Of a stretch of 64,000 bases of DNA, positions 54,644-64,000 are shown piece by piece. The stretch covers positions 176,653,315-176,717,314 of the forward strand of contig OV050030.1 of NCBI GenBank assembly GCA_920105625.2. The letters run 5' to 3'. The stretch comes from Clusia tigrina. Its lineage: Eukaryota; Arthropoda; Insecta; Diptera; Clusiidae. The notes beneath the pieces were generated by a model. It did not search any database. It was not told the origin of the DNA and was given only the letters and a program-made list of their open reading frames with translations. Position 1 is the stretch's first letter; each line of letters begins with the position of its first letter. The position numbers and the translations under genes are program-made.

Positions 54644-54961
54644 CTAAATGAACGACTTTAATTTTCTCCTGATATTTCTCGTCCACTGGATGCGGTATCT
54701 AACATCGTTGATCCGTTTTATCACCTTATAAGGTCCTTCCCAGTGTGTTTGCAGTTTTGGCGATAATCCCTTTTTCCTTTGCGGATTATGAAGGATAACT
54801 AGCTGCCCTTCCTGAAATCCCTTAGAGTTTACTCGTACATCATATCTGGCTTTCCTCTTATCACCCATCAATTGTGTACGATTTCTGCTGTTTCTATCAA
54901 TTTTATTCATCTGTTCTCGTGTTTTAGGTATACAACTGCTGCATGGAAGTTCTGTAGACAA
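54644..54961 (-). pseudogene. Integrase C-terminal module (GPY/F)
   Basis: 105 residues with MGDKRKARYDVRVNSKGFQE, LVILHNPQRKKGLSPKLQ and HWEGPYKVIKRINDVRYRIQ, the GPY/F module that follows the integrase core in Ty3/Gypsy elements. Upstream core sequence is deleted. It ends shortly before the 3' LTR as expected. Confidence 0.88.
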
Positions 54962-55142
54962 CTCTTTAGTCCATTCTTCGTCTGCTTATCTACTACTTCT
55001 CCTCGCTTACCACACTGTCAGCAATTAGGCCGCTGACTTTCCGTGGGATCTGAGAAACGAGGATTCTGGGGCTGCATGTTGTGGGAGTCAGGTCATGCCC
55101 CTCGAGACTGATTCCATTTAGTTTGTCGACAGCTGGACAACA

Positions 55143-55616
55143 TCATCCAATTCCCTGCCTTAGCGGTCCCACATGTGAGTCTGATGGAGAACGTTTGCGT
55201 TTTGTCCGACAACTACGAGCCGCGTATCCAACCTCACCGCAGGCAAGGCACTTGCCCATGCAACCCTGTCCACTTTCAACTTGTATCTGACAGGCTCTGC
55301 ATACTGGCTGGAACACCACGGCCAAGATCTCCAACGGTAAAACACCAGACACTGTGTCCATACTTGTAGCTTTTAGATTTGTTATCACTGAACAGTCCAT
55401 TTCTACATCGAGAATACCACATACGAAAGTATCCATCTTACTTCTCTCAGCAATCTCGCCTGGACAGGAAAGATGGGAGAACCGCTCCACCTGCGCCACA
55501 TCCTGTTGTAGAGACTCACCACTCCCCTGAATGACATTCATCACGTTTTCATAACAGTCTCTCTCACCCTCTGCGATGGTCGGCAGTACATCAGCACCTT
55601 TCAATGACATAGCCAA
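55143..55616 (-). pseudogene. Gag C-terminal part with zinc knuckle
   Basis: 157-residue frame with capsid-like helices and a knuckle CLACGEVGYAARSC in which the usual His is Tyr, followed by a basic RTKRKR. It probably belongs to the same gag as 55842-56261 after frameshifts at 55620-55840. Confidence 0.75.
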
Positions 55617-55841
55617 TGGTGCCAGTACTTCCCGATTACTTCAACCATTTGTGCTAGCGGTAGCTTGAATTTCGTTCTGCTTTTCCTCTTAAGCATTGGA
55701 TTTTTGTTCCACAAATCCTTCTAACGACTCCTGTCGTGTCCCAACCTCACAAACCTTCCTGTCCACCATCTCGGACATTTCATTCTTCTGCTGTGAGTTC
55801 TGTTCCGCTAGTTGAGTAAATCGCTTTTCACTCTGCTGTAA

Positions 55842-56261
55842 CTATTCCTTGACATCGTCTTTGACTGCTGGAGCATGTAGTTGTAATCGCTGGTGTATAT
55901 CCTCATCGTATTGCTGGAAGTGCTTCTGCATAATAGCATCAAGTATTTGAGCATGTTGTTGTAATCGTTGCTGCATCCTCTCTTCGGCTGCTTGAGCATG
56001 TTGTTGTAACTGCATCTGTATTACCTTGAAAAGCGCACTCATGTCAAAGTTACCCGTGTTAGTTTCTTGCCGTGTTTCTTCGTGTCGAGATGTCGTTGGC
56101 TCTTCACACTGGAATTCATGCTCATCGACGTCTATACCCTGCTCCTCCAAAGCGCTTCTTAATCGTACCTGCAGCTCCGCTTTAAGCCCTTGTGTTTGCA
56201 AATTTAAACGCTCAAGCTCCTTCTTGAGCTGCTCTAATCTCAGCTTTTCAAATTTAACCAT
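55842..56261 (-). pseudogene. Gag N-terminal part with SAP domain
   Basis: Starts at the ATG at 56261, 40 bases inside the 5' LTR. Residues 5-40 fit a SAP motif (LRLEQLKKELERLNLQTQG, KAELQVRLRSAL), a DNA-binding fold. An acidic linker and a Gln-rich coiled coil with repeated LQQHAQ units (LQQHAQAAEERMQQR, LQQHAQILDAIMQKH) follow. The coil is built from a roughly 45-bp degenerate DNA repeat. SAP modules at the start of gag occur in some arthropod Gypsy elements; here it may tether gag to chromatin (inference). Confidence 0.82.
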
Positions 56262-56300
56262 TGTTTATTACATATACACAATCCCACTTCTGACACCAAT

Positions 56301-56893
56301 TGTTACGAAATTGCCCTCTTGATAATTTACTCTGTTACAAAATTGCCCTCCTGACAATTTCTCTAACTCTCTGTACTCGGACTCGTACCACTGGATTGTG
56401 TAGTAATCAAACAATCGCTGGTTAAATTTAAATAATTAGCTTTATTTAATTATTGCTATTTACACATTTAATATTAGGCTTAAAGTTTACTTAGTTATTA
56501 TTTGCACTATATTTCACAAACCATTAGTCACTTTATTTAATAAGTAATTTCATCACTTAATTTAATAATGAATTTCATCACTTTGCAAAATTACAAATAC
56601 TGCTAATACTGCTGCTTCGATTAAAATGCCTGCTGTACACACTGTTACGGTCTCTGATCTACTTTATTCGACTTTGAACAGTCTTGTCGCTGTTATAATT
56701 TTTGAAATGGATCGAAAATATAATTTTCGATCCATTTCGACAGAAGTCGAGAATATTCTTTTTGATATTACCGACAGATGGTTCTTGAATAAGCTTTTAA
56801 TCGGATAGTTCGCATCTTGACTCACAGGGGGCACTCATTCTCCAGATGGGATCCTAAAAGTATGCAATCCCTTTTCACTGAGCTAGCACGTTT

Positions 56894-56895
<2 letters not shown>
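56301..56895 (-). repeat. 5' LTR of the SAP-gag Gypsy element
   Basis: 595 bp, TGAAACGTGC to ...CGTAACA on the minus strand. It holds a short perfect palindrome around ATCGAAAATATAATTTTCGAT near 56710-56730 at the place where the other LTR differs. Confidence 0.93.
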
Positions 56896-57242
<347 letters not shown>

Positions 57243-57941
57243 TGACATTAATTCTGACGATTATAATTTTGAAGAATACCTGAGCATAGAAATGCATGTC
57301 AGTAACAGAATTCTGATGCTTCAAGAGAAGGGAGGGACCGTTCCTGCAATTTCGAATCGAGCGCCACCCTCCGAACATTTGCCAAAGGTAATACTGCCAA
57401 AATTCGATGGAGTTTATCTGAAGTGGCAAACATATTATGATCTATTCAATGAAATGATCCACAAAAGGCCACTTCCATCGATACAGAAGATGTGGTCTCT
57501 TAAAACAAATTTGATCGGAGAAGCAGAACGATTAATTAGACACCTCACTCTTGTAAAGACGGAAAATACCAGAAGTATTTTCCGCATACACAACAAAAAC
57601 TATATGCTACCACCAGAGACCGTGTTAAGGCCAAAAACAAATAACGATGTCCACCATATTTTATTTGTTTTAACCACAAACAATATTCAAGCATGCAACC
57701 ATCCCCGATATCATGCAGCTTAAAAAGGTAACCACCTCCCACGCTAAAAGCAACAACAAAGACAGCGGATAAGTATAACAAAACATTTACGCACAGACGA
57801 TCGGACCAATAAACGTACAGGTGGTGAGGAGCGCAGAAACCGAAAGAGTTAGACTGAAGACGACGACGGCTTAATAGTACAAAGAACATCAAGAGGGACT
57901 AGTACGGCTATAAAGGAGAAAAGAAACAGCATGCAAACATT

Positions 57942-58383
57942 TCTACAACAGTGCAGCGACCAAAGGCGGAACACAGAGAAACCCGAAAGAGCATCACACA
58001 CACGCTAACCGATCGCACACACAAAGCAGTAAGCAGGCAGAGTGCAAACCAATCTCTGCAACAACAACAACACTACAGCGACCGAAGGCGGAGCACGGAT
58101 GACAACGAGAGCGCACCACACATACGCGAGCCGATCGTAAACACAAAGAAGTAGAAACCAGTATTTTAACAACAACAACACTACAGCGACCGAAGGCGGA
58201 GTACGGATGACAACGAGAGCGCACCGATCGTAAACACAGAGCCGTAAGTAGGCGGAGTGTGAAAGAATATATTAACAACAACAACACTACAGCGACCGAA
58301 GGCGGAACACGGATGACAACGAGAGCGCACCGATCGTAAACACAGAGCCGTAAGCAAGCGGAGTGTGAAACAATATATTAATT
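57942..58383 (+). repeat. Tandem repeat of about 106-117 bp, 4 copies, in the LTR U3
   Basis: Units begin near 57942, 58058, 58169 and 58275 with ACAACAACACTACAGCGACC and contain GAAGGCGGA and CCGATCGTAAACACA. Copies 3 and 4 are nearly identical; copies 1 and 2 have diverged. Confidence 0.92.
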
Positions 58384-58560
58384 ACAACAACAGCAAAGCG
58401 ACAACTAACAGCAGCGATCAGGCCACACTACTGCAAGCAACAACTACGATGGACAACTAGGGGAACTACAACAAGGTGGACAACCAGCGGAAGTTGAAGG
58501 TGGCCTAAGGACAACTGGGCCACAACAACAACGAGCACTGATCCCCTGGCAAGCTTTCGC

Positions 58561-58568
58561 TATATAAG
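58561..58568 (+). promoter_or_regulatory. TATA box of the solo LTR
   Basis: TATATAAG between the two repeat arrays. Transcription would start about 25-30 bases on, near 58590. Confidence 0.55.
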
Positions 58569-58680
58569 CGGAGTGAACCAAACACCAAGCCTCTTTGATC
58601 CAGCATCGCTCCGTAAGTAGACAACGCACCAAGCTCCTAGAGACGCACCAAGCATCGAAACTAGGTACTTGGACTGTTGA

Positions 58681-58980
58681 CACACACGCAACGCAGACAG
58701 AGCCAGTGGAGTTTATGGTTTTGACCGACTCTCCCTGGGACACACACGCAACGCAGACAGAGCCAGTGGAGTTTATGGTTTTGACCGACTCTCCCTGGGA
58801 CACACACGCAACGTAGACAGAGCCAGTGGAGTTTATGGTTTTGACCGACTCTCCCTGGGACACACACGCAACGCAGACAGAGCCAGTGGAGTTTATGGTT
58901 TTGACCGACTCTCCCTGGGACACATTCGCAACGCAGACAGAGCCAGTACAGTTTATGGTTTTGACCGACTCTCCCTGGGA
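58681..58980 (+). repeat. 60-bp tandem repeat, 5 copies, downstream of the LTR TATA box
   Basis: Units start at 58681, 58741, 58801, 58861 and 58921. The first, second and fourth are identical; the third has one change and the last several. Sixty bases keep all frames open, which creates spurious ORFs on both strands. Confidence 0.98.
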
Positions 58981-59885
58981 CACTAGTACAAACCACGGAC
59001 ACTACCACGAGCACACAGAGTAGGGTAGTAATTAAATATAATTATATATATGTATAGGAAATAAGTAGTAATTTTGAAAATAAATAAAAACACTTATAAA
59101 AACTAACGCTATTGAAATAAATTTCTGTAAGTGACCCTGGGACCCGCTGAGTTTTTACCCCAGCGAAAACGAGTCGTTACACTCTAACTGAGAATAACTC
59201 CAGGACCGATATAACAATCTGCGATTGCTAACTTCAGCTCTGTTGGAAAAACTATTGGGGCAAAACAAACACTCACCAGACTATCCATCAGCGACAGCAC
59301 TAAAGGGACGCCATGATACAACCCACAAAACCTTATTGGCATTAAGAAACATTGGTTTAGATACGAATTCCTGGGATCCAATTATTCTCCACCTCCTAGT
59401 GAAGAAATTAGACAAAGGAACGTGGATTGTATATGAGCAGTCATAGGAGAAGCCAAAGGATATACCCACCCTAAAGCAATTCTTAAGGTTTATTGAAACG
59501 AGATTCCAGTCTCTCGAGGCTATCGGCCAAAGAGAGAATACGGCAAAAACATTGACAACGGTAATAGCCACAACTCAAGGAATCAAGAAATGCTTGTCTT
59601 GCAATAGCCAGACACATCCGCTCTTTGCATGCCAAAGCTTTTTGAAACTTTCTGTTCAGAAGAGGTTACAGTTCCTAAAAAGACACAAGCTGTGCATTAA
59701 TTATCAAAAGCCTGATCATTGGACAAAGGATTGTATGTCAAGAAAATTTACTAAGTGTAATCACAGTCACAATACATTAGTACATTCTGAAAGATATCGC
59801 AGGGAACCAGCCGTAAACCAGGTCAAGTATGAACCAAACCCTCAACAGTCCACAACACTAGAAGCTTCGAAGGAGTCGAAGCAAC

Positions 59886-60720
59886 ATGAATATGTGCTCT
59901 GTAATGCTGAAAATAGTCAGCAACAACAGACAGGAAGTTGAATGCAGTGCCATTCTGGACTCCGGATCTCAGGTCAATATCGTGCGTGAAGGGCTTGTCA
60001 AGAGACTTGGAGCTTCAACGAAGTCCACAACAATGAATATCCAAGGAATAGGCAACGGAACTCGGAGAGCACAGCGTCGAGTTAGTCTTGAACTACAGTA
60101 ACGAATTAACGGCTTTTCCACTCGACTGGAGGCGTTTGCTCTAAGAGATATAATTTCCCCGCAACCGACAAAACCATTTGACATATCCATAAGGCCAATT
60201 CCGAAGAACATCACTTTAGCGGATCCAGTATTCAACCGTCCTGACAAAATCGATGTGTTGTTAGGAGCGGAATTCTATCAACAAGTATTGTCAATTGGAC
60301 AGATACGATTAGCAATCGAACTTCCAACACTACAAAACACAGTGTTTGGCTGGATACTATCAGGAAGGATAGGAGAACTTCAGATGGCGTCAGCAACCTG
60401 CGGCATTTGCAGTGAGGATGATGATGATACAAACCAACTTATTGAGCGGATATGGAAACTTGGCGAAGGAAAACTAGCTGAATCAATTTTATCCCCAATA
60501 GAAAGATTTTGCGAAAATCATTTTATACAAAATACAACTAGAACCAATGATGGGCGTTTTATTGTAAAAGTACCGTTCGTAGAGAATGCAGTTGTTTTAG
60601 GTACTTCAAGGGATATAGCAATCAACAGGTTGAACATCGATTATCTAAATACAATGCCATTCGTGAACAATATATCGAGTTTATGGAAAATTATGGAGCC
60701 TTGGGCCACATGAGGGAGAT
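59886..60720 (+). pseudogene. BEL protease and pre-RT region (right arm)
   Basis: CSAILDSGSQVNIVREGLVK, a TAA near 60099 absent from the left arm, then the 152-residue frame (60255-60713) almost identical to its left-arm partner and ending at the same frameshift. Confidence 0.88.
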
Positions 60721-61302
60721 CAACATCAATGAAATACTCTCACTTAATTCCTTCATCCCTCATCACTGTGCACTTAAACCTGACAGCAGCACAACAAAAC
60801 TGCGGGTGGTATTTGACGCATCTTCAAAAACGTCATCGGGAGTGTCACTCAATGACGTAATGCACATAGGTCCAAACATACAATCCGAACTATTTTCAAT
60901 CCTGCTACGCTTCCTTCTACCGAACTTTGTGTTCACCACCGACATCGAAAAAATGTATCGACAGATACTGGTCCACTCTGAAGATCATCATTATCAATTG
61001 ATCATATGGAGGAGTAACCCTAAGAAACCAATGAACTGTTACGAACTTAACACTGTCACATAAGGGACAAGATCGGCACCATACCTCGCCACAAGATCAG
61101 AAAACTCCATCAGATATCCACTAGGTGCTCAGATGCTTCAGGATAAATTTTATGTCGACGATGGTCTTGGTGGATCAGACAGCTTGATTACCGCCATGGA
61201 AACTCAACGCAACTCATCACTCTGTTGATTGGGTATGGATGAAATCTACGCAAATGGTGTGCAAATCTCCCTAAACTCCTGCAGAGCATTCCTCAAGGTG
61301 AC
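60683..61302 (+). pseudogene. BEL reverse transcriptase (right arm)
   Basis: LRVVFDASSKTSSGVSLNDV, FTTDIEKMYRQILVHSEDHH, a TAA at 61061 shared with the left arm, SAPYLATRSENS and the catalytic FYVDDGLGG (about 61148-61170). Confidence 0.9.
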
Positions 61303-62287
61303 CAGGAAGTTAATTTGGATTTTACTAATGACAAAAATGATTCAATAAAAACCCTGGGCCTGACATGGCTGCCAAAGACTGACCAATTCTGTGTAAAGAT
61401 CAACCCCGTTAAAAGAATTACCAAGCGGTCAGTCACCACACACGTAGCAAGATTATTTGATCCTCTTCGCATTCTAGCTCCAGTTGTAATTACAGCAAAA
61501 ATCTTTATACAAGCATTATGGCAATTAAAAATTAGTTAGGATGAAGCTCTACCAGCAGAATTACATACAAGGTGGGTGCGTTTTCGCAGCGCATTGTAAG
61601 AATTGGACTACTTTAAATTCTCACGACACATTCATATAAGTGAGATCCCAAAATTCATTCAACTTCACGTCTTCTCCGATGCATCAGTAAAGGCCTTCGG
61701 AGCAGCAATTGATATCAGATCTATCTTCAAAGATGGAAGAGTAGTAGTGAGGTTGTTATGTACCAAATCACGAGTAGCTTCACTTAAGCTACAAACATTG
61801 CCCGCTTGGAACTATGCACAGCAGTACTAGGCTCACAGTTGGCAACTAGAGTAAAAAATTATCTGCGGTTAAAGGATTGTCGTACCTTCTTGTAGACATA
61901 CTCACAAATAGTTCTGTCTTGGATCAATTCAGCCTTCTCATCATTTCAAACATTTGTACTATTCAAGGCAGAATAGTGGCGTCATGTTAGCTCCAAGGAT
62001 AACCCAAGTGACGTTGTTTCACGAGGTTTATCACCAAGAGAATTTGCAAGATGTGACCTGTGGCTTTACGGGCCATTTTTTCTACATGGGGAAGAATCAG
62101 CATGCCTCCCAAGTATGCTCCACAGCTATCCATTCCCAATAACATTGAGAGAACACGAACGAATCCATCATCCTTGGTAGCAGTTGACTCTGAAGAACTG
62201 GTATATACAGTCAACAACGGAAACTCTTTTAGGACTCTTCAACGTATCATAGGATATATTTGTCGTTGCATAAGCAACACTAGATGA
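61303..62287 (+). pseudogene. BEL connection and RNase H region (right arm)
   Basis: TLGLTWLPKTDQFCVKI, VTTHVARLFDPLRILAPVVI, a TAG at a conserved Trp (about 61537) shared with the left arm, and FIQLHVFSDASVKAFGAAID (61603-61830). The later part is frameshifted. Confidence 0.85.
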
Positions 62288-63577
62288 AGCATTTAGAATC
62301 ATGCTTCAACCTATGCAAAGGTCTGATTTCAATGAAGACATCACGTACCTCAACAATCACAAGGAACTCAAGGGGACGAGTACACTGAAGAGCCTATCAC
62401 CATTTTTAGACGGTTCTAACATTCTGCGAGTTGGAGGACGATTCGAAGCATCACTAGCACCTTATGAAGCAAAACATCAAATGCTCATTCCGGATAATGA
62501 TCCCTTAGCAAAACTACTATTTGAGATGACTCACATGGAGAATAAACACTGTGGACCTCAAGCCTTGCTGGCCACAATAAGGCAAAGGTTCTGGCCCATA
62601 AAAGGCAAATCATCGGCCAGATCAACAGTACAGCAATGCATACGATGCATCACGGCAAGATCTCAGGTGCTGAACCAATTAATGAGAAATCTGCATCAAC
62701 CCGCGTTACAGCAGCACGCCCATTGATGAACTCTGGAGTAGACTTCTGTGGACCATTTTTAGTACATTACAAAATTAGAGGGAAGGCTGCCCACTTAGAA
62801 CTTGTAAGCGATCTTACGACAGAAGCATTCATTGGCGCTCTGAAACATTTCATTGGCCGACGTGGAAATTTTCAAAACATATATTGTGACAACGCGACAA
62901 ATTTCGTTGGCGCCAAAAACAAGCTTACGGAACTGACTACATCAATATATTCAGATGCAGGAAAAACAAAAATTGAGACAGAATGCGGTAAAAAGGGACA
63001 ACAATTCAACATTATTCCTCCAAGAGCCCCTCATTTCGGAGGTCTGTGGGAAGCAGCAGTGTAGTCTGCGAAGCATCTTTTGGTGAGGAGCGTGTCAACA
63101 GCATCACTAACCTATGAAGAGCTCGAAACAGTCATCATTGAAATAGGATACATTCTCAACTCATGACCAATAATTCCAATGTCAAACGATCCAAATGAAT
63201 TAGGCGCCCTGACTCTAGGCCACTTCTTGATAGGAGAACCACTCAGCACGCAAGTCGATGTAAATAACATACCGGCAACTTAAAATTTGCTGACCAGTTG
63301 GATATTTATGCGAGCTTCAATCTAAAACCAAGTGGACACATTAGCAATCAACCAAGGGGACATTGTAATAATCAAGGAAGACAATGTTCCAGTTCTTCAA
63401 TGGCCACAAGGAAAGATAACAAGGACCTATAAGGGTGATAATGGATCAGTCCGAGTAGCTGATGTTAGAACAGCTACTGGAACTTGGAAACGTGCAATCC
63501 ATAAATTAGCTCTACTACCCATAAATGATAATAGGATCCATGAAAAGCCAGAGGTCAGGAGCGACAAGATGAAGAAG
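62288..63577 (+). pseudogene. BEL integrase (right arm)
   Basis: Zinc region MTHMENKHCGP...QQCIRC, Asp in SGVDFCGPFLVHY (about 62740), Asp in YCDNATNFVGAKNKL (about 62890), Glu in FGGLWEAAV (about 63050) followed by a TAG, further stops near 63164 and 63281, and the C-terminal module VLQWPQGKITRTYKGD (about 63390-63440). Triad residues are present but the frame is broken at least five times. Confidence 0.9.
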
Positions 63578-64000
63578 AGAGACAGTCGAATCGAAGAGGA
63601 GCTTTAAATTTTTCTGTCGGAAATTTTTTCTAAAAATCTACTAAGTGTAGACATTACATCAGTGGGGAAATCGTGGAAAGGGTAGCTAAAGAGCATACCC
63701 CGGTCCGGTGAAAGTGTGAAGTGAATTTGTGGACGCGTTCGGGAAAAAATAAGACATTTAAATTGTCAGTTTCTGCCAGTGATCTGCGACAATTTTGGTT
63801 CTGCGTCGGTTTATCCGCACGGCAGAGCGAAAACGGCAGCGATCTCTGCCTGCATAGTGCCCAGTTGAGCAGTGGCTTGGTCCGAAAGAACCAGACCCCT
63901 GAACGGCGAAGCTTAGGCAGGTGGAACACTGCAGATACGGCGAGTTTTGTGCCTAGGCAAATATAAGTTTATTTATTTAAACTTATTAAATTTGCCTTCG
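63578..64000. other. Unassigned sequence at the window end
   Basis: From 63578 the match to the left arm ends. From about 63650 composition becomes more GC-rich, and an open plus-strand frame (63721-63966) lacks any family signal. It resembles leader sequence of another element running out of the window, but I cannot show this. Confidence 0.4.

Larger units (their letters stand above)
57552..59181 (+). repeat. 1.63-kb solo LTR with two tandem-repeat arrays
   Basis: Starts TGTAAAGACGG, ends ...CGAGTCGTTACA, and is flanked by CTCT on both sides (57548-57551 and 59182-59185); the uninterrupted left arm shows a single CTCT at this place. A TATA box at 58561 and AATAAATAAAAA near 59080-59092 give the U3-R-U5 order on the plus strand. 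No internal element sequence is present, so it is a solo LTR from recombination between two LTRs. The family is unknown; long LTRs like this occur in Osvaldo/Ulysses-type Gypsy elements. Confidence 0.88.

Noticed and set aside
58444..59023. Long repetitive ORFs on both strands (up to 179 residues)
   Set aside because: They arise only because the 60-bp tandem unit is a multiple of three and lacks stops; they lie in an LTR downstream of its TATA box.

Overview
The window looks like nuclear DNA of a brachyceran fly (drosophilid- or tephritid-like). It is AT-rich and almost wholly made of transposable-element remains of the kinds that crowd fly heterochromatin: Jockey, R1 and LOA-type LINEs, Ty3/Gypsy elements of at least five kinds, three BEL/Pao copies (two with a recognisable envelope-like region, the third breaking off where it would begin), and a Mutator-like DNA transposon. 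Short GT-AG introns, long (TA)n arrays and a dispersed ATACTCGTAT-like motif fit this. The species cannot be named from the sequence. I found no convincing single-copy host gene, rRNA gene or CRISPR array.

Layout. 0-3 kb: a decayed mdg1/412-like Gypsy element (+) with its 3' LTR at 2401-2894. 3-6 kb: gag-like coiled-coil remnants (-) and a Gypsy-type LTR (-) at 5739-6063. 6.2-10.1 kb: a Jockey LINE (-), cut off in its RT at one end and running into a (TA)n array at the other, beyond which lies the 3' end of a second Jockey copy. 11.3-15.4 kb: a Gypsy element (+) with 150-bp near-identical LTRs but broken ORFs and a deleted RT core. 15.4-18.8 kb: a patchwork of LINE scraps and AT-rich DNA. 18.8-27.3 kb: a nearly intact BEL/Pao element (-) with LTRs, a perfect 5-bp target duplication and one long gag-pol-env frame interrupted by a single stop. 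27.7-32.8 kb: nested Jockey and Gypsy remnants. 32.8-35.6 kb: a Mutator-like transposon (+) whose transposase carries a FLYWCH-like N-terminus, the MULE core and a C-terminal RING-like domain, flanked by arrays of a TTAGGC-containing motif. 35.6-40 kb: a nearly full-length R1-clade LINE (+). 40-45.4 kb and 46.6-47.7 kb: the only stretches that look like non-repetitive host DNA, plus a short LINE tail at 43.4 kb and a rearranged R1 copy at 45.4-46.6 kb.

47.7-63.6 kb is a large interrupted palindrome. Two copies of one decayed BEL element point away from each other and meet a central (TA)n array at exactly the same base. They share stop codons. The TA array was later split by a deleted Gypsy element with a SAP-domain gag. 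The right arm carries a 1.63-kb solo LTR holding two tandem-repeat arrays, and the left arm lacks about 0.68 kb of integrase.

Almost every protein here serves element replication (gag packaging, protease, reverse transcriptase, RNase H, integrase or endonuclease, transposase). Nearly all are broken, so the locus reads as a TE graveyard with a few relatively recent arrivals: the 18.8-kb BEL element, the short-LTR Gypsy element and the MULE.
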